NCBI GenBank assembly: GCA_030783905.1
Contig: JAQAHH010000003.1
Coordinates: 1-64,000 of the forward strand
Direction: 5' to 3'
From: Bisgaard Taxon 45
Lineage (GTDB): Bacteria > Pseudomonadota > Gammaproteobacteria > Enterobacterales > Pasteurellaceae
Length of the DNA stretch: 64,000 bases
Notes under the pieces: model-generated
Database searches by the model: none
Told to the model about the DNA's origin: nothing
The model's input: the letters and a program-made list of their open reading frames with translations, nothing else
Shown: one piece after another, positions 48,911 to 59,720 of the stretch
Numbering within the stretch: position 1 is the stretch's first letter
How the letters are laid out: each line of letters starts with the position of its first letter
Made by a program: the position numbers and the translations under genes

Positions 48911-49759
48911 ATGCTTTATTTTTCAGACAACGAACTCGACGCCTTTTTATTAGAAGATATCTATCGCGGTGATCTCACGACTCATTCGCTCGGATTAGAT
49001 AATGTCCCGGCTAGAATGATCTTTAAACGTAAAAATGCCGGCATCGTGGCGGGAATCAGTATTGCAGAAAAATTGCTACGGAAACTGGCTATTGAACCTC
49101 ATGTATTTGTCAACGAAGGCGATACTGTTGCGGCAGGTAGCCTATTATTAACCGCTCAAGCCCGTGCTGATAAATTACATCAAGCTTGGAAAGTGGTTCA
49201 ATTAGTGTTGGAATGGTCTTGCGGGGTTGCACAATACACTGCGGAGATGATTGCTAATGCCAAAGCCATTAATCCAAATGCCATTGTGGCTTGTACTCGA
49301 AAAAGTATCCCCAATACGCGCAAATTAGCCACGAATGCGGTCTTAGCAGCGGGTGGACATATTCACCGCCAAGGACTGAGCGAAACCTTATTGGTATTTA
49401 CCAATCATCGTAATCTCCTCGCCGATCCCGAAGATTGGCAAGGCATCGTGACGCGACTTAAACAACAAGCGCCTGAAAATAAAATTACCTTGGAAGCCGA
49501 TAACTTAGTGCAATTTGAGCAAATGTTAACGGCTGAGCCTGATATTATTCAATTAGATAAATTCACACCGGAACAAGTCAAACACGCCTTGCATGTATTA
49601 GCGTTAACCAATAAAAAGATTACCTTATCTGTGGCCGGCGGTGTGAATAAAAATAATGTGGCGGAGTATGCTAAATTGGGGATTCAACTGTTCATTACCT
49701 CAGCACCTTATTATGCACCACCAGAAGATATTAAAGTGATTATCGAAAAACAGGCATAA
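48911..49759 (+). CDS. modD: ModD, quinolinate phosphoribosyltransferase-like protein of the mod operon
   Basis: 282 residues. Same fold as NadC but belonging to the ModD group: [54 protein letters not shown] with [14 protein letters not shown], and [20 protein letters not shown]. The NadC quinolinate-site KTRKT motif is replaced by [13 protein letters not shown]. Its role in molybdenum metabolism is not settled. It starts 17 bases after modC, with AAGGA about 8 bases upstream. Confidence 0.88.
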   Translation: MLYFSDNELDAFLLEDIYRGDLTTHSLGLDNVPARMIFKRKNAGIVAGISIAEKLLRKLAIEPHVFVNEGDTVAAGSLLLTAQARADKLHQAWKVVQLVLEWSCGVAQYTAEMIANAKAINPNAIVACTRKSIPNTRKLATNAVLAAGGHIHRQGLSETLLVFTNHRNLLADPEDWQGIVTRLKQQAPENKITLEADNLVQFEQMLTAEPDIIQLDKFTPEQVKHALHVLALTNKKITLSVAGGVNKNNVAEYAKLGIQLFITSAPYYAPPEDIKVIIEKQA

Positions 49760-49769
49760 ACAAGCGCAC

Positions 49770-49803
49770 AAAAAATGGCACCTAAGGAATACTTAGGCGC
49801 CAT
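49770..49803 (-). terminator. Terminator between modD and deaD
   Basis: On the minus strand ATGGCGCCTAAG-TATTC-CTTAGGTGCCAT forms a strong stem followed by TTTTT, ending deaD. The opposite strand lacks a T-run but may still slow modD transcripts. Confidence 0.8.
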
Positions 49804-49860
49804 CATATCGTTTATTGACGAAGAGGTACGCAATACCGCCTCGTTTAAACTCAGCTTAAC

Positions 49861-51693
49861 TTACTTTTGACGCTCACGTCTTTCTCTACGTGGACGATCG
49901 CTAAACGTGCGTGGGCCTTTTTCTTTAAATTTACGATCTTCACGACCAAAACGTGGTTCATCACCACGGCCTTTACGTTTTCCGCCACGACGATCCGCAA
50001 AATCATCGCGATCACGACTTGAACCGGCATGAGAGGCGCCAACAAATGACATCTGCATTGGTTTATTCATCACGCGTGTTTTCGCAAATACACCTAATAA
50101 TTCTTTCGGCATACCTTGTGGTAATTCAATCGTGGTGTAATCATCATATAATTTAATATGACCAATATAACGACTATTGATATCACCTTCATTGGCAATC
50201 GCACCCACAATATGGCGAACTTCCGCGCCATCTAAACGGCCCACTTCAATACGATATAAATCCATGGCTTGTGGTGTGCCATAACCACGACGCTCCGCTG
50301 AACGTGGATTTTCACGCCCACCACGTTCACGACGGTCACTACGATCAGCGCGTGAAGTTTTACGATCGATAATCGGATCAGCCGGTAAAATTAATTTCTG
50401 TTTACCTTGCAATAACATCAACATCGCTGCCGCAATATCTTCCTGATCTTGATCCGCTGTAAACATATCTTCTAGCAAGCTACGATAAAGTCCTAGATCA
50501 TGATGCTCTAACTGCACCGTAATTTTAGCCTTAAATTTTTCACGACGGCAAGCTTGTAATACCTCGTGATTTGGCACTTCCACTTCCGTAATTGGCTTTT
50601 TAGTTAAATGCTCAATATTACGTAGTAAACGGCGCTCTCTTGGTTCAACGAATAATAACGCTCGACCAGTACGTCCTGCGCGCCCGGTGCGACCAATACG
50701 GTGAACATAAGACTCGGCATCTAATGGAATATCATAGTTCACCACCAAACTAATGCGCTCAACATCTAAACCACGTGCGGCCACATCGGTCGCAACTAAA
50801 ATATCTAAACTGCCATTTCTTAGACGATCGAGAGTCTGCTCACGTAATTGTTGGGTCATATCCCCATTTAATGCTGCCGCACGGAAACCATGCTTTTCTA
50901 ACAATTCGGTGACATCCAGTGTGCCTGTTTTGGTGCGGGTAAAAATAATGGCTGCATCAAATTTTTCCACTTCTAAGAAACGCAATAACGCATCATTTTT
51001 ACGGAAACCATGCACATACCAACAACTCTGTGTAATATCTGGATTTGTGGTCTGGGTAGATTTAATCTTGATCTCTTTTGGATCTTTCATAAAACGCTTA
51101 GTAATACGACGAATTGGCTCAGGCATTGTCGCGGAGAAAAGTGCGGTTTGATGTTGTTCTGGTAATTCCGCCATCACCGTTTCTACATCGTCAATAAAGC
51201 CCATACGTAGCATTTCATCTGCTTCATCTAATACTATAAAACGTAAGTTAGACAAATCTAAGGTACCACGACGAATATGATCTAAAATACGACCCGGTGT
51301 GCCCACAACCACTTGCGCACCTTGACGTAAAGCGCGTAATTGAATGTCATAACGTTGTCCACCATAAAGGGTAACGATGTTGGTGTTTTTGGCATATTTG
51401 CAGAACTGCTCACAGGCATCCGCCACTTGAATCGCTAATTCACGGGTTGGTGCCATTACCAACATTTGTGGATATTTTTTCTCTAAGTCAATTTGTGCCA
51501 ATAAAGGAAGAGAGAAAGCGGCCGTTTTACCGCTCCCTGTTTGCGCCATGCCTAATACATCATACCCATTTAACAGGTTTGGAATACAATTTTGTTGGAT
51601 TGGAGAAGGGGTTTCAAAGCCTAAGTCAGAGACGGCACGAAGAAGAAATTCAGGCAAGCCTAAATCATTGAAAGTCATTGTTGTTTCAGTCAT
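49861..51693 (-). CDS. deaD: DEAD-box RNA helicase DeaD (CsdA)
   Basis: 610 residues. Helicase core with [15 protein letters not shown], Walker [31 protein letters not shown], the DEAD box in [16 protein letters not shown], and [17 protein letters not shown] DbpA-like RNA-binding domain follows ([20 protein letters not shown]) and a basic Arg/Gly-rich tail. It unwinds RNA in ribosome assembly and in cold, and can associate with the degradosome. The start at 51693 gives [13 protein letters not shown]; the second ATG at 51678 is possible. It lies downstream of pnp and nlpI on the same strand, as in E. coli. Confidence 0.96.
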   Translation of the reverse strand: MTETTMTFNDLGLPEFLLRAVSDLGFETPSPIQQNCIPNLLNGYDVLGMAQTGSGKTAAFSLPLLAQIDLEKKYPQMLVMAPTRELAIQVADACEQFCKYAKNTNIVTLYGGQRYDIQLRALRQGAQVVVGTPGRILDHIRRGTLDLSNLRFIVLDEADEMLRMGFIDDVETVMAELPEQHQTALFSATMPEPIRRITKRFMKDPKEIKIKSTQTTNPDITQSCWYVHGFRKNDALLRFLEVEKFDAAIIFTRTKTGTLDVTELLEKHGFRAAALNGDMTQQLREQTLDRLRNGSLDILVATDVAARGLDVERISLVVNYDIPLDAESYVHRIGRTGRAGRTGRALLFVEPRERRLLRNIEHLTKKPITEVEVPNHEVLQACRREKFKAKITVQLEHHDLGLYRSLLEDMFTADQDQEDIAAAMLMLLQGKQKLILPADPIIDRKTSRADRSDRRERGGRENPRSAERRGYGTPQAMDLYRIEVGRLDGAEVRHIVGAIANEGDINSRYIGHIKLYDDYTTIELPQGMPKELLGVFAKTRVMNKPMQMSFVGASHAGSSRDRDDFADRRGGKRKGRGDEPRFGREDRKFKEKGPRTFSDRPRRERRERQK

Positions 51694-51802
51694 TAAAATA
51701 CTCGAATATAAAAAAAAGAAATGCTCACTATGCAGGTGAGCTAGTGTAATCAATGTTGCGCGTTTTCACGTTTTACAACAGCCTATGGCATAAAGCATGC
51801 CA

Positions 51803-52699
51803 CTATGGTTTTGAACTTTGCTTCAATTTCAAGAGTTCAAACAGCGCAAAACGATACTCAACAAAGTTATACACTTGGTTTGCGATGGCCAGTTTAAAGA
51901 GCGTTTCCGCCTCATTAAGTTGACCTAAATTGAGTTTTAGTTTTGCTAAATAAAAATAGGTTTCAGTTAAAATTTCTGCATATGTTGCACGATTGCTTTG
52001 GGCAAATTGCTGGACTTGAGCAAACAACGCATTAACTGATAAATTTCCCAAATAATATTGGACTAAATAGGTACCCCAATATTCATCAGAAAGCCCCTTT
52101 GCTCGTTGAGCAAGATTATGCTTAGCTTCCTGTGGTTTATGCTTTAATTCATTTAAATAAAGCCATAAAGTGCGGTATGGATCTGATTTATCTGCCTGAT
52201 AAAATTGAAGAAAATCCCGCTGAGCCAATTCATAACGTCCAACGTAATAAAAATTTAGCCCTCGATTTAGGAATGCATACTCATATTGAGGATCAAGTTC
52301 AAACAGCACATTAAAAATATCCAACGATGTACTGTAATCTTCCTCTAATAATAAATATAAACCTAAATAATTAAACGCTGCAGCCAATTTCGGATACAAC
52401 GCCAATGTTTGGTCAAAATCATAACGTGCTAGTGCCCATAATCCTAAGCTATCGTACAAGACGCCTCGCTCAAAATGCAAAATCGCACGTTCTTCTTTTT
52501 TTAACCCTTTAATAAGTAACAATTCGCTAATGTGGGCAATCATCACTTCATGTTCAATATGCTCATTCGGATGCTGCTCTGCTAGCATGACTTTTTCTTT
52601 TGAAAGAAAAATAGGCTCATTATTTACACAAGCTGTTAAACAACATACCCAGAATGGGAATAGCAGCAAGCCTCTTAGCCACGGATGAAGTTGCTTCAT
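51803..52699 (-). CDS. nlpI: Lipoprotein NlpI
   Basis: 298 residues. Lipoprotein signal with lipobox LTAC (Cys24), followed by tetratricopeptide repeats (for example RGVLYDSLGLWALARYDFDQ and FNYLGLYLLLEEDYSTSLDIF). An outer-membrane adaptor that in E. coli brings proteases to peptidoglycan hydrolases. It stands between pnp and deaD on the same strand, the conserved order. Confidence 0.93.
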   Translation of the reverse strand: MKQLHPWLRGLLLFPFWVCCLTACVNNEPIFLSKEKVMLAEQHPNEHIEHEVMIAHISELLLIKGLKKEERAILHFERGVLYDSLGLWALARYDFDQTLALYPKLAAAFNYLGLYLLLEEDYSTSLDIFNVLFELDPQYEYAFLNRGLNFYYVGRYELAQRDFLQFYQADKSDPYRTLWLYLNELKHKPQEAKHNLAQRAKGLSDEYWGTYLVQYYLGNLSVNALFAQVQQFAQSNRATYAEILTETYFYLAKLKLNLGQLNEAETLFKLAIANQVYNFVEYRFALFELLKLKQSSKP

Positions 52700-52747
52700 T
52701 TCGCTTAGCCTTAAAGCACAAACTGTACTTATTAACTCTACCTCAAC

Positions 52748-52779
52748 ACCATAGCCCTTATCATAATAAGGGCTATGGT
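52748..52779 (-). other. Strong stem-loop in the pnp-nlpI gap
   Basis: ACCATAGCCCTTAT-CATA-ATAAGGGCTATGGT is a perfect 14-bp stem with a 4-base loop. On the minus strand it is not followed by a T-run, so it is more likely an RNA processing or stabilising element in the pnp-nlpI transcript than a terminator. Confidence 0.7.
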
Positions 52780-52786
52780 ATTTTGA

Positions 52787-54931
52787 TTACGCTTGTTCTT
52801 CTGCTACGACGTCTGTAACAACAGAATCAACGTGATCTTGTTTTGGTGCAATGTCTTTCATGGTTAAACGGATACGACCTTGACGATCGATCTCTACCAC
52901 TTTCACTGTCACCTCTTGACCCACCGAAAGGTAATCACTCACTTTCTCAACACGCTCTTCTGCAATTTGAGAAATATGAACTAAGCCTTCTTTATTGCCT
53001 ACGATAGACACAAAGGCCCCAAAATCGGCTAAACGGGTTACTTTACCTTTATAAACCGCGCCAGCTTCCACTTCTGCGGTAATGTCTTCAATACGCGCCA
53101 TCACCTCTTTCGCGGAATTGCCATCAACGGCGGCAATTTTTACCGTACCATCATCATCGATATCAATTGAGGTGCCGGTTTCTTCGGTTAAGGCACGAAT
53201 GGTGGCACCACCTTTGCCGATCACATCTTTAATTTTCTTCGGATCAATTTTCATCGTGTAAATACGTGGGGCAAAATCAGAAATATCTGCACGCGGTGCT
53301 GGGATGGCTTGTTCCATCACACCTAAAATGTGTAAACGGGCACTTTTCGCTTGGTTTAACGCAATTTGCATGATTTCTGCGGTAATCCCTTCAATTTTGA
53401 TATCCATTTGCAATGCGGTCACACCCGTACGTGTGCCCGCCACTTTGAAGTCCATATCACCTAAGTGATCTTCATCACCTAAGATATCTGAAAGTACGAC
53501 AAATTTTTCATCTTCTTTGACTAAGCCCATTGCAATACCCGCAACAGCCGCTTTGATTGGTACACCCGCATCCATTAAGGCTAACGACGCACCACACACC
53601 GATGCCATAGAAGAAGAACCATTTGATTCAGTGATTTCTGAAACAACACGCACCACATATGGGAACTCAGCCAAGGTTGGCATCACTGCGGCCACACCGC
53701 GTTTGGCTAAACGACCATGACCAATTTCACGACGTTTTGGTGAGCCGATCATGCCAGTTTCACCCACAGAATAAGGCGGGAAGTTATAATGGAATAAGAA
53801 GTGATCTGAACGCTCACCCGTTAATTCATCAATAATTTGTGCATCACGCTCTGTACCTAAAGTTGCAACCGCTAACGCCTGTGTTTCACCACGGGTGAAA
53901 ATCGCTGAACCATGTGTGCGAGGTAAAACACCCGTACAAATATCTAAGGCACGAACCGTATCGACGGTACGACCATCAATACGTGGTTCACCGGCAATAA
54001 TACGGCTACGAACAATTTGGCTTTCAAGTGCGGTGAAAATATCAATAATTTTTCCTTCGCTGATTTCTTCGCCTTCTGCACTTTCTGCGGTGATTTGTGC
54101 AATCACATCGGCTTTAATCGCATCAATTTGCTCATAACGTGCTTGTTTTTCAGTGATACGATAGGCTTCGCCTAAACGCGTTTCTGCAATCGCTTTCACT
54201 TTTTCAATTAACACAGTATTTGGTTCAGGTGCCACCCAATCCCAACGCGGTTTGCCGGCTTCTGCGGTAAATTCTTTGATCGCCTCAATCACCACTTGTT
54301 GTTGCTGATGACCAAAGACCACCGCAGCTAACATTTGTTCTTCGGTTAATACATCGGCTTCAGATTCAACCATTAACACGGCTTTATCAGTTCCTGCCAC
54401 CACTAAGTCTAAACGACTTTGTTTTTGCTCATTCATGGTTGGGTTTAGGACAAATTGATTATCAATAAAACCAACGCGAGCTGCGCCGATAGGACCATTA
54501 AATGGTACACCTGATAAAGAAAGTGCCGCGGATGCACCGATCATTGCCACTAAATCTGGACAAATTTGTGGGTTCACCGACACCACTGTCGCCACAATTT
54601 GGATTTCGTTATAAAAACCTTCTGGGAAAAGTGGGCGAATTGGACGGTCGATTAGACGTGCGATTAAGGTTTCACCTTCAGAAGGACGTCCTTCACGTTT
54701 GAAAAAGCCACCAGGGATACGACCAGCAGCATAAGTACGCTCTTGATAATTAACGGTTAATGGAAAGAAATCTTGACCTTCTTTCACTTCTTTTTTGGCG
54801 ACCACCGTAACAAAAACGGTGGTGTCATCCATACTTGCCATCACTGCAGCGGTCGCTTGACGTGCAATCGCCCCCGTTTCTAAAGTGACAGTATGTTGAC
54901 CATATTTAAATTGTTTAACAATTGGATTCAC
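52787..54931 (-). CDS. pnp: Polyribonucleotide nucleotidyltransferase (PNPase)
   Basis: 714 residues. 3'-to-5' phosphorolytic exoribonuclease of the RNA degradosome. Two RNase PH domains ([47 protein letters not shown]-like [15 protein letters not shown] region near 430), then KH ([16 protein letters not shown]) and S1 ([20 protein letters not shown]) domains. It starts at a GTG (54931) with AAAGGAAC 5 to 7 bases upstream, giving [15 protein letters not shown] as in E. coli; the ATG-started extension is in the leader. A hairpin just upstream is likely its autoregulatory RNase III site. Confidence 0.97.
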   Translation of the reverse strand: MNPIVKQFKYGQHTVTLETGAIARQATAAVMASMDDTTVFVTVVAKKEVKEGQDFFPLTVNYQERTYAAGRIPGGFFKREGRPSEGETLIARLIDRPIRPLFPEGFYNEIQIVATVVSVNPQICPDLVAMIGASAALSLSGVPFNGPIGAARVGFIDNQFVLNPTMNEQKQSRLDLVVAGTDKAVLMVESEADVLTEEQMLAAVVFGHQQQQVVIEAIKEFTAEAGKPRWDWVAPEPNTVLIEKVKAIAETRLGEAYRITEKQARYEQIDAIKADVIAQITAESAEGEEISEGKIIDIFTALESQIVRSRIIAGEPRIDGRTVDTVRALDICTGVLPRTHGSAIFTRGETQALAVATLGTERDAQIIDELTGERSDHFLFHYNFPPYSVGETGMIGSPKRREIGHGRLAKRGVAAVMPTLAEFPYVVRVVSEITESNGSSSMASVCGASLALMDAGVPIKAAVAGIAMGLVKEDEKFVVLSDILGDEDHLGDMDFKVAGTRTGVTALQMDIKIEGITAEIMQIALNQAKSARLHILGVMEQAIPAPRADISDFAPRIYTMKIDPKKIKDVIGKGGATIRALTEETGTSIDIDDDGTVKIAAVDGNSAKEVMARIEDITAEVEAGAVYKGKVTRLADFGAFVSIVGNKEGLVHISQIAEERVEKVSDYLSVGQEVTVKVVEIDRQGRIRLTMKDIAPKQDHVDSVVTDVVAEEQA

Positions 54932-54952
54932 GAGAATGTTCCTTTTAAAGTC

Positions 54953-54979
54953 GTTAATCAAATCAGACTGCTGATTAAC
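54953..54979 (-). promoter_or_regulatory. pnp leader hairpin
   Basis: GTTAATCA and TGATTAAC form a perfect 8-bp stem around an 11-base loop, 22 bases before the pnp GTG. AATCAG/CTGATT inside it could form a competing stem. In E. coli, pnp autoregulation works through an RNase III-cut leader stem, so this is a candidate for the same control. The rest of the 295-base region up to the tRNA holds an uptake word at about 55040. Confidence 0.55.
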
Positions 54980-55226
54980 TTGTGAATAAAAAATGGCTCT
55001 ATTTTCCAATTGCGACTAGCAAAAATAATCTCACGTTCAACCGCACTTTTGCGGTTCAGTCTTGCTTTTTAATCGTGGCTGTAAGATCACTTTTGATAGC
55101 CGCACGCGTTAATACAGAAAATAAAGCTCGGCTATTATACAGGCTTTAATGCAGGATTGGTAATTTATTTTCAAACTAAACAAAGAATAAGCTTTAAAAA
55201 CGGAATTAAAGACTTAGAAGATGAAT

Positions 55227-55304
<78 letters not shown>

Positions 55305-55390
55305 ATCAGAAATGTCGTGGCGGTAATAATAAATTCCGCCACACAAACTGTCAACCTCAAATTGCTGATATTTAAACAGCAGCCTAAATA

Positions 55391-56833
55391 TTAAGCACTT
55401 TGACTTTTGATAAAATCAATCGCTTTCTGAATACGTGCGAGAGTACGTGCTTTACCAATACCCACTAACGTCACATCCATTGAAGGCGATTGCCCAGAAC
55501 CTGTCACCGCCACACGTAATGGCATCCCCACTTTGCCCATACCGAGATCTAGCTCTACGGCTGTTTGCTCAATGGCTTGATGGGTACTTTCTAAGTCCCA
55601 GCTGTCAAGTGCGGTCAATTTTTCTTTGATTTTCTCAAGTGGTACAATCGCAGCGACTTTAAAATGTTTTTTCACTGCTGCTTCATCAAAGTGGTCAAAT
55701 TCTTCAAAGAAATAACGGCTTGCGGCAGCCATTTCTTTGAGTGTCTTACAACGTTCAGCCAACATTTTTACGATGTCTTCTAAAGCCGGGCCATTTGAGG
55801 TATCAATGCCTTGATCTTGGTAATGCCATGCTAAATGTTTCGCCACATACGCTGGTGGTAATTCACGAATATAATGATGATTTAACCACAGTAATTTTTC
55901 AGTATTAAACGCACTCGCCGATTTACTCACGCTTTCAAGTTCAAATAACTTGATCATTTCCTCTACGGAAAAAATTTCTTGATCGCCATGTCCCCAACCT
56001 AAACGCACTAAATAATTTAATAAGGCTTCAGGTAAATAACCATCATCACGGTATTGCATTACGCTGACTGCCCCATGACGTTTGGATAATTTTTGTCCAT
56101 CATCACCTAAAATCATCGACACATGGGCGTAAGTGGGAATCGGTGCACCTAACGCTTTTAAAATATTAATTTGACGTGGCGTATTGTTAATATGATCTTC
56201 ACCACGCACCACATGCGTGATGCCCATATCCCAGTCATCCACTACCACACAGAAATTATAGGTTGGTGAGCCATCGGTACGGCGAATAATCAAGTCATCT
56301 AATTCGGCATTACTGATTTCAATGCGTCCACGTACCGCATCTTCAAACACAACGGAACCCTCTGTTGGATTTTTGAAACGCACCACATGCGGTTGTTCTG
56401 GCGAGTGCTTATGATCACCTAAACAATGACGATCATAACGTGGTTTTTGCTTATTCTGTTCTTGCGCGTGACGTAAATCGTCTAAGCGTTCTTTTGAACA
56501 ATAACAACGATAGGCAAGCCCTTGTTCGATCATTTGATCAATCACTTGGTTATAACGGTCAAAGCGTTTGGTCTGAAAATAAGGTCCATGTTCCCAAGCT
56601 AAATTAAGCCATTCCATCCCTGCTAAAATAGCGGCAGTCGCTTCTGGTGTTGAGCGTTCTAAATCGGTATCTTCAATACGTAAAACAAATTCACCTTGGT
56701 GGTGCTTTGCATAGAGCCAAGAATAAAGTGCTGTTCTGGCGCCACCTACGTGTAAATAGCCCGTTGGACTTGGCGCAAAACGAGTACGCACTTTTACGTT
56801 AGGGTCTAAATCAAATAATGCTTCTGCTTTCAT
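55391..56833 (-). CDS. gltX: Glutamyl-tRNA synthetase
   Basis: 480 residues, class I synthetase. HIGH-like HVGG in [19 protein letters not shown] at the N-terminus, KMSKS-like KLSKRHG in the middle, zinc-type cysteines in [10 protein letters not shown], and the anticodon-binding helical C-terminus. It charges tRNA-Glu. Monocistronic, divergent from the tRNA-Val cluster. Confidence 0.98.
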   Translation of the reverse strand: MKAEALFDLDPNVKVRTRFAPSPTGYLHVGGARTALYSWLYAKHHQGEFVLRIEDTDLERSTPEATAAILAGMEWLNLAWEHGPYFQTKRFDRYNQVIDQMIEQGLAYRCYCSKERLDDLRHAQEQNKQKPRYDRHCLGDHKHSPEQPHVVRFKNPTEGSVVFEDAVRGRIEISNAELDDLIIRRTDGSPTYNFCVVVDDWDMGITHVVRGEDHINNTPRQINILKALGAPIPTYAHVSMILGDDGQKLSKRHGAVSVMQYRDDGYLPEALLNYLVRLGWGHGDQEIFSVEEMIKLFELESVSKSASAFNTEKLLWLNHHYIRELPPAYVAKHLAWHYQDQGIDTSNGPALEDIVKMLAERCKTLKEMAAASRYFFEEFDHFDEAAVKKHFKVAAIVPLEKIKEKLTALDSWDLESTHQAIEQTAVELDLGMGKVGMPLRVAVTGSGQSPSMDVTLVGIGKARTLARIQKAIDFIKSQSA

Positions 56834-56970
56834 GTTATAACCTTTTCTCTTACCTTTATTTCATCGAAAAATTTGCGCCATATTGTACTATGAGTTTCCA
56901 TAATTCCGAATAAAAAATGTGACATTATGCCTACTTTTAAAACAATTAATGCTTTTTTTGTAAAAACTTG

Positions 56971-56998
56971 TTGACTGAATAGAACTAATAATTATAAT
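56971..56998 (+). promoter_or_regulatory. Promoter of the tRNA-Val cluster
   Basis: TTGACT (56971-56976), 16 bases, TATAAT (56993-56998), then a GC-containing discriminator (GCCACC). It lies 17 bases before the first tRNA-Val. Confidence 0.8.
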
Positions 56999-57015
56999 GC
57001 CACCTCACAACATTT

Positions 57016-57091
57016 GGGCGATTAGCTCAGTTGGGAGAGCACCTCCCTTACAAGGAGGGGGTCACTGGTTCGAGACCGGTATCGCCCACCA
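57016..57091 (+). tRNA. tRNA-Val (TAC), copy 1
   Basis: 76 bases with encoded CCA. Acceptor GGGCGAT/ATCGCCC, D-arm AGCTCAGTTGGGAGAGC, anticodon loop CTTACAA with TAC, T-loop GGTTCGAGACC. Flanked by the perfect inverted repeat TCACAACATT (57005-57014) / AATGTTGTGA (57110-57119). Confidence 0.97.
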
Positions 57092-57132
57092 CTTTTCAAC
57101 AAAGTGTCCAATGTTGTGACAGAATTTTATGC

Positions 57133-57208
57133 GGGCGATTAGCTCAGTTGGGAGAGCACCTCCCTTACAAGGAGGGGGTCACTGGTTCGAGACCGGTATC
57201 GCCCACCA
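57133..57208 (+). tRNA. tRNA-Val (TAC), copy 2
   Basis: Identical to copy 1. Flanked by the perfect inverted repeat AGAATTTTATG (57121-57131) / CATAAAATTCT (57227-57237). Confidence 0.97.
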
Positions 57209-57259
57209 CGTTTATGTGTACCACTTCATAAAATTCTTCCCAGATTTTAAGTCTCAAGT

Positions 57260-57335
57260 GGGCGATTAGCTCAGTTGGGAGAGCACCTCCCTTACAAGGA
57301 GGGGGTCACTGGTTCGAGACCGGTATCGCCCACCA
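57260..57335 (+). tRNA. tRNA-Val (TAC), copy 3
   Basis: Identical to copy 1. Flanked by GATTTTAAGTCTCAAGT (57243-57259) and ACTTAGACTTGAAATC (57335-57350), which pair over about 15 bases with one bulge. Confidence 0.97.
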
Positions 57336-57399
57336 CTTAGACTTGAAATCACGCTTCATTACTTTGTCCGCTTTTCGTATTACAAGGGCAAAATCTGAA

Positions 57400-57475
57400 G
57401 GGCGATTAGCTCAGTTGGGAGAGCACCTCCCTTACAAGGAGGGGGTCACTGGTTCGAGACCGGTATCGCCCACCA
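57400..57475 (+). tRNA. tRNA-Val (TAC), copy 4
   Basis: Identical to copy 1. Flanked by GCAAAATCTGAAG (57388-57400), whose two halves pair with CTTCA (57479-57483) and TTTTGC (57494-57499), a looser stem than in copies 1 to 3. Confidence 0.97.
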
Positions 57476-57584
57476 CTTCTTCACGAAAAATCTTTTTGCA
57501 TTTCATACAAGGCTTTTGTTCTTTCTTACATAAAATGATAAAGTATCGAAAATTTATCTCTTTTAAAGAAAACGGACTTTTGTC

Positions 57585-58373
57585 ATGTATAAACCTGTTA
57601 AAAACAAACACCTTATTTTGATAACCAATGGGATGACACGCCTACTCGGCAACATCGTTAAAACCCTAAGTTATCCTTTTCATGCATTATTGCCCCAAAA
57701 GCGTTTCACTATTCCTGAATTTAGCCCGGCTAAACGCCAATCGCATAAAAAAACCAACATTAATCGTGTGATTTGGCAAACCAATTACAGCAATAAAGTT
57801 ACTTTGCCGGTTTACTGTAATTATCTCTTTAACCGTTTATTATCGTTAAGTTACGATTATCGCTATGTCAGTACGGAAGCCCGTGCAGAATATATCAAGG
57901 CAAACGCAGATGAACGCACTTTTAATGCTTATAGCAAACTGACTGACGGTGCCGCCCAAGCGGATTTCTGGCGGATTTTCACCTTATATCATGAAGGCGG
58001 AATTTATATGGATATTGACGGACATTTAGTGTGGTGTCTTGACAGCATCATTGATGAAGAAGATAACGAAGTCGTTATTTCGCGCCGTGGTCGTTATACC
58101 AATTTCTTTTTAGCCAGTGCCAAAGGCAATCCTTTCTTAAAAGACACGCTGGAAATCATTATTAGCAACATTGAACAAAAACGGATTGAGGGCGGTGTAT
58201 TTTGCTTAACAGGTCCCGAAACTCTGATTAAAGCGTTAGAAAATAAAGAGGTTAACTCGCGTGTAGATAAACTCACTTGCTCGCAAGGGACTTTTACCAA
58301 CGAATATTTTCAGTATATGGATAAAAAACGCGGTAAATGGATTCATGCGAAAAATGAAGATTTACTCAAATAA
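57585..58373 (+). CDS. Glycosyltransferase with DxD sugar-binding motif (GT32-like)
   Basis: 262 residues. Matches the Gly_transf_sug pattern: [12 protein letters not shown] near residue 60, then [20 protein letters not shown] and [13 protein letters not shown], in which Asp143 and Asp145 form the DxD metal/nucleotide-sugar site. Probably adds a sugar to lipopolysaccharide or capsule in the cytoplasm; substrate unknown. There is no strong Shine-Dalgarno at the ATG. It directly follows the tRNA-Val cluster, and a bidirectional terminator separates it from argE. Confidence 0.8.
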   Translation: MYKPVKNKHLILITNGMTRLLGNIVKTLSYPFHALLPQKRFTIPEFSPAKRQSHKKTNINRVIWQTNYSNKVTLPVYCNYLFNRLLSLSYDYRYVSTEARAEYIKANADERTFNAYSKLTDGAAQADFWRIFTLYHEGGIYMDIDGHLVWCLDSIIDEEDNEVVISRRGRYTNFFLASAKGNPFLKDTLEIIISNIEQKRIEGGVFCLTGPETLIKALENKEVNSRVDKLTCSQGTFTNEYFQYMDKKRGKWIHAKNEDLLK

Positions 58374-58396
58374 AACGACATTATGTCTGAATGCAT

Positions 58397-58445
58397 AAAA
58401 AGTGCGGTCTGTTTTGAAAATTTTTTACAACAGACCGCACTTTTT
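58397..58445. terminator. Bidirectional terminator made of paired uptake words
   Basis: AAAAAGTGCGGTCTGTT (58397-58413) and AACAGACCGCACTTTTT (58429-58445) are perfect 17-base complements that include AAGTGCGGT in both orientations. The T-runs at each end serve the glycosyltransferase gene on the plus strand and argE on the minus strand. Confidence 0.9.
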
Positions 58446-58465
58446 CCTTCCTCTGCTGAAACCCC

Positions 58466-59614
58466 TTAAGCACAAAAATGCCAAATCATCTTCTTCAGTA
58501 ACGCACGGGTTGGTTCAATAAACTCAGCAGCTAAAAACTCATCAGGTTGATGTGCCTGCTCAATGGAGCCGGGACCAAGCACTAAAGTGGGACAAAGTTG
58601 CTGAATAAACGGTGCTTCAGTGCAATAATTTACCACCTCGCATTTTTCACCAAGTAGTTTCTCCACCACCTGTACTACTTGTGCCGAATGTTCGCATTCA
58701 TAACCGGGAATCGGTTCATGCAATGCACGTAAAGCAATACGATCCCCCCACTTTTCAAACATCGGGGCTAATTTTGCTTGTAACATTTCATCCAAATCCG
58801 TTAAACGTAAATTGGGCAAAGGACGAATATCAAAATGCAATTCGCAACAGGCACAAATCCGATTCACCGCATCACCACCAAAAATCGCCCCAAAATTCAG
58901 CGTTGGGTAAGGGATATCAAACGCAGTATGATGATATTTTTGGCGTAATTCATCGCGCATCTGCATTAAATACCCCGTTGCCTCATGCATTAATTCAATC
59001 GCATTAATCCCCTTACTTGGGTCACTTGAATGCCCACTTTTTCCTGTGATTCTTAATGCCTCCCCAACATGTCCTTTATGGGCGCGAATGGGTTTCAAAG
59101 CGGTCGGTTCACCGATAATGGCACAATCGGGGCGTATATGACAGTGGTGAATAAAGGTTCTCGCCCCTAACATGGTGGTTTCTTCATCCGCCGTTGCCAA
59201 AATACGCAAGGGTTTGGTTAATGTTGTTAAATCTAATTGGCTAACCGCATCAACAACAAACGCAAAGAACCCTTTCATATCCGCTGTGCCTAAGCCATAA
59301 AACTTACCGTCTTTTTCGGTGAGTTTGAACGGATCAAATTGCCAGCGTCCTTCATCAAAAGGGACCGTATCCGTGTGCCCCGCAAGCAATAATCCGCCCT
59401 CACCTTCCCCATAGGTGGCTAATAAATTAAATTTATGACGACTCCCCTCTACCGCAATGATGTCTGTGTTAAAACCAAGGGAAGCGAGCCAACTCGCTAA
59501 CAGTTCAATTAACGCACGGTTAGACTGATCAAAACTCGGCTCAATGCTGCTGATCGTTGGTGACGCGATCAGTGCGGAATACATTTGCAAAAAAGAAGGC
59601 GTTTTTTTCATCAT
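58466..59614 (-). CDS. argE: Acetylornithine deacetylase
   Basis: 382 residues. Zinc peptidase-family enzyme that releases ornithine from N-acetylornithine. Metal and catalytic motifs: [48 protein letters not shown] and NYCTEAPF. The start at 59614 (MMKKTPSF) has AAGAGA a few bases upstream. It is divergent from argC, with a shared control region. Confidence 0.96.
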   Translation of the reverse strand: MMKKTPSFLQMYSALIASPTISSIEPSFDQSNRALIELLASWLASLGFNTDIIAVEGSRHKFNLLATYGEGEGGLLLAGHTDTVPFDEGRWQFDPFKLTEKDGKFYGLGTADMKGFFAFVVDAVSQLDLTTLTKPLRILATADEETTMLGARTFIHHCHIRPDCAIIGEPTALKPIRAHKGHVGEALRITGKSGHSSDPSKGINAIELMHEATGYLMQMRDELRQKYHHTAFDIPYPTLNFGAIFGGDAVNRICACCELHFDIRPLPNLRLTDLDEMLQAKLAPMFEKWGDRIALRALHEPIPGYECEHSAQVVQVVEKLLGEKCEVVNYCTEAPFIQQLCPTLVLGPGSIEQAHQPDEFLAAEFIEPTRALLKKMIWHFCA

Positions 59615-59655
59615 TTTTTCTCTTGATAGACAGAAAGCCATTGCCTTTTAAATAT

Positions 59656-59676
59656 TTATGCATAATAATAGCATAA
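59656..59676. promoter_or_regulatory. Candidate ArgR site between argE and argC
   Basis: TTATGC-ATAATAATA-GCATAA is a palindrome in the short divergent control region. ArgR boxes are AT-rich imperfect 18-bp palindromes, often around divergent argE/argC. The match to the consensus is only partial. Confidence 0.35.
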
Positions 59677-59720
59677 TTAATCATTTAATAAATTTATCTT
59701 ATTATAAGGCACAACACAAT

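Noticed and set aside
57016-57475. Four 76-base perfect repeats with 41 to 64-base spacers, resembling a CRISPR array; frames reading through them repeat GEHLPYKEGVTGSRPVSPTTF-like text
   Set aside because: Each repeat folds as tRNA-Val with a TAC anticodon and encoded CCA. The protein frames are artefacts of tRNA sequence.
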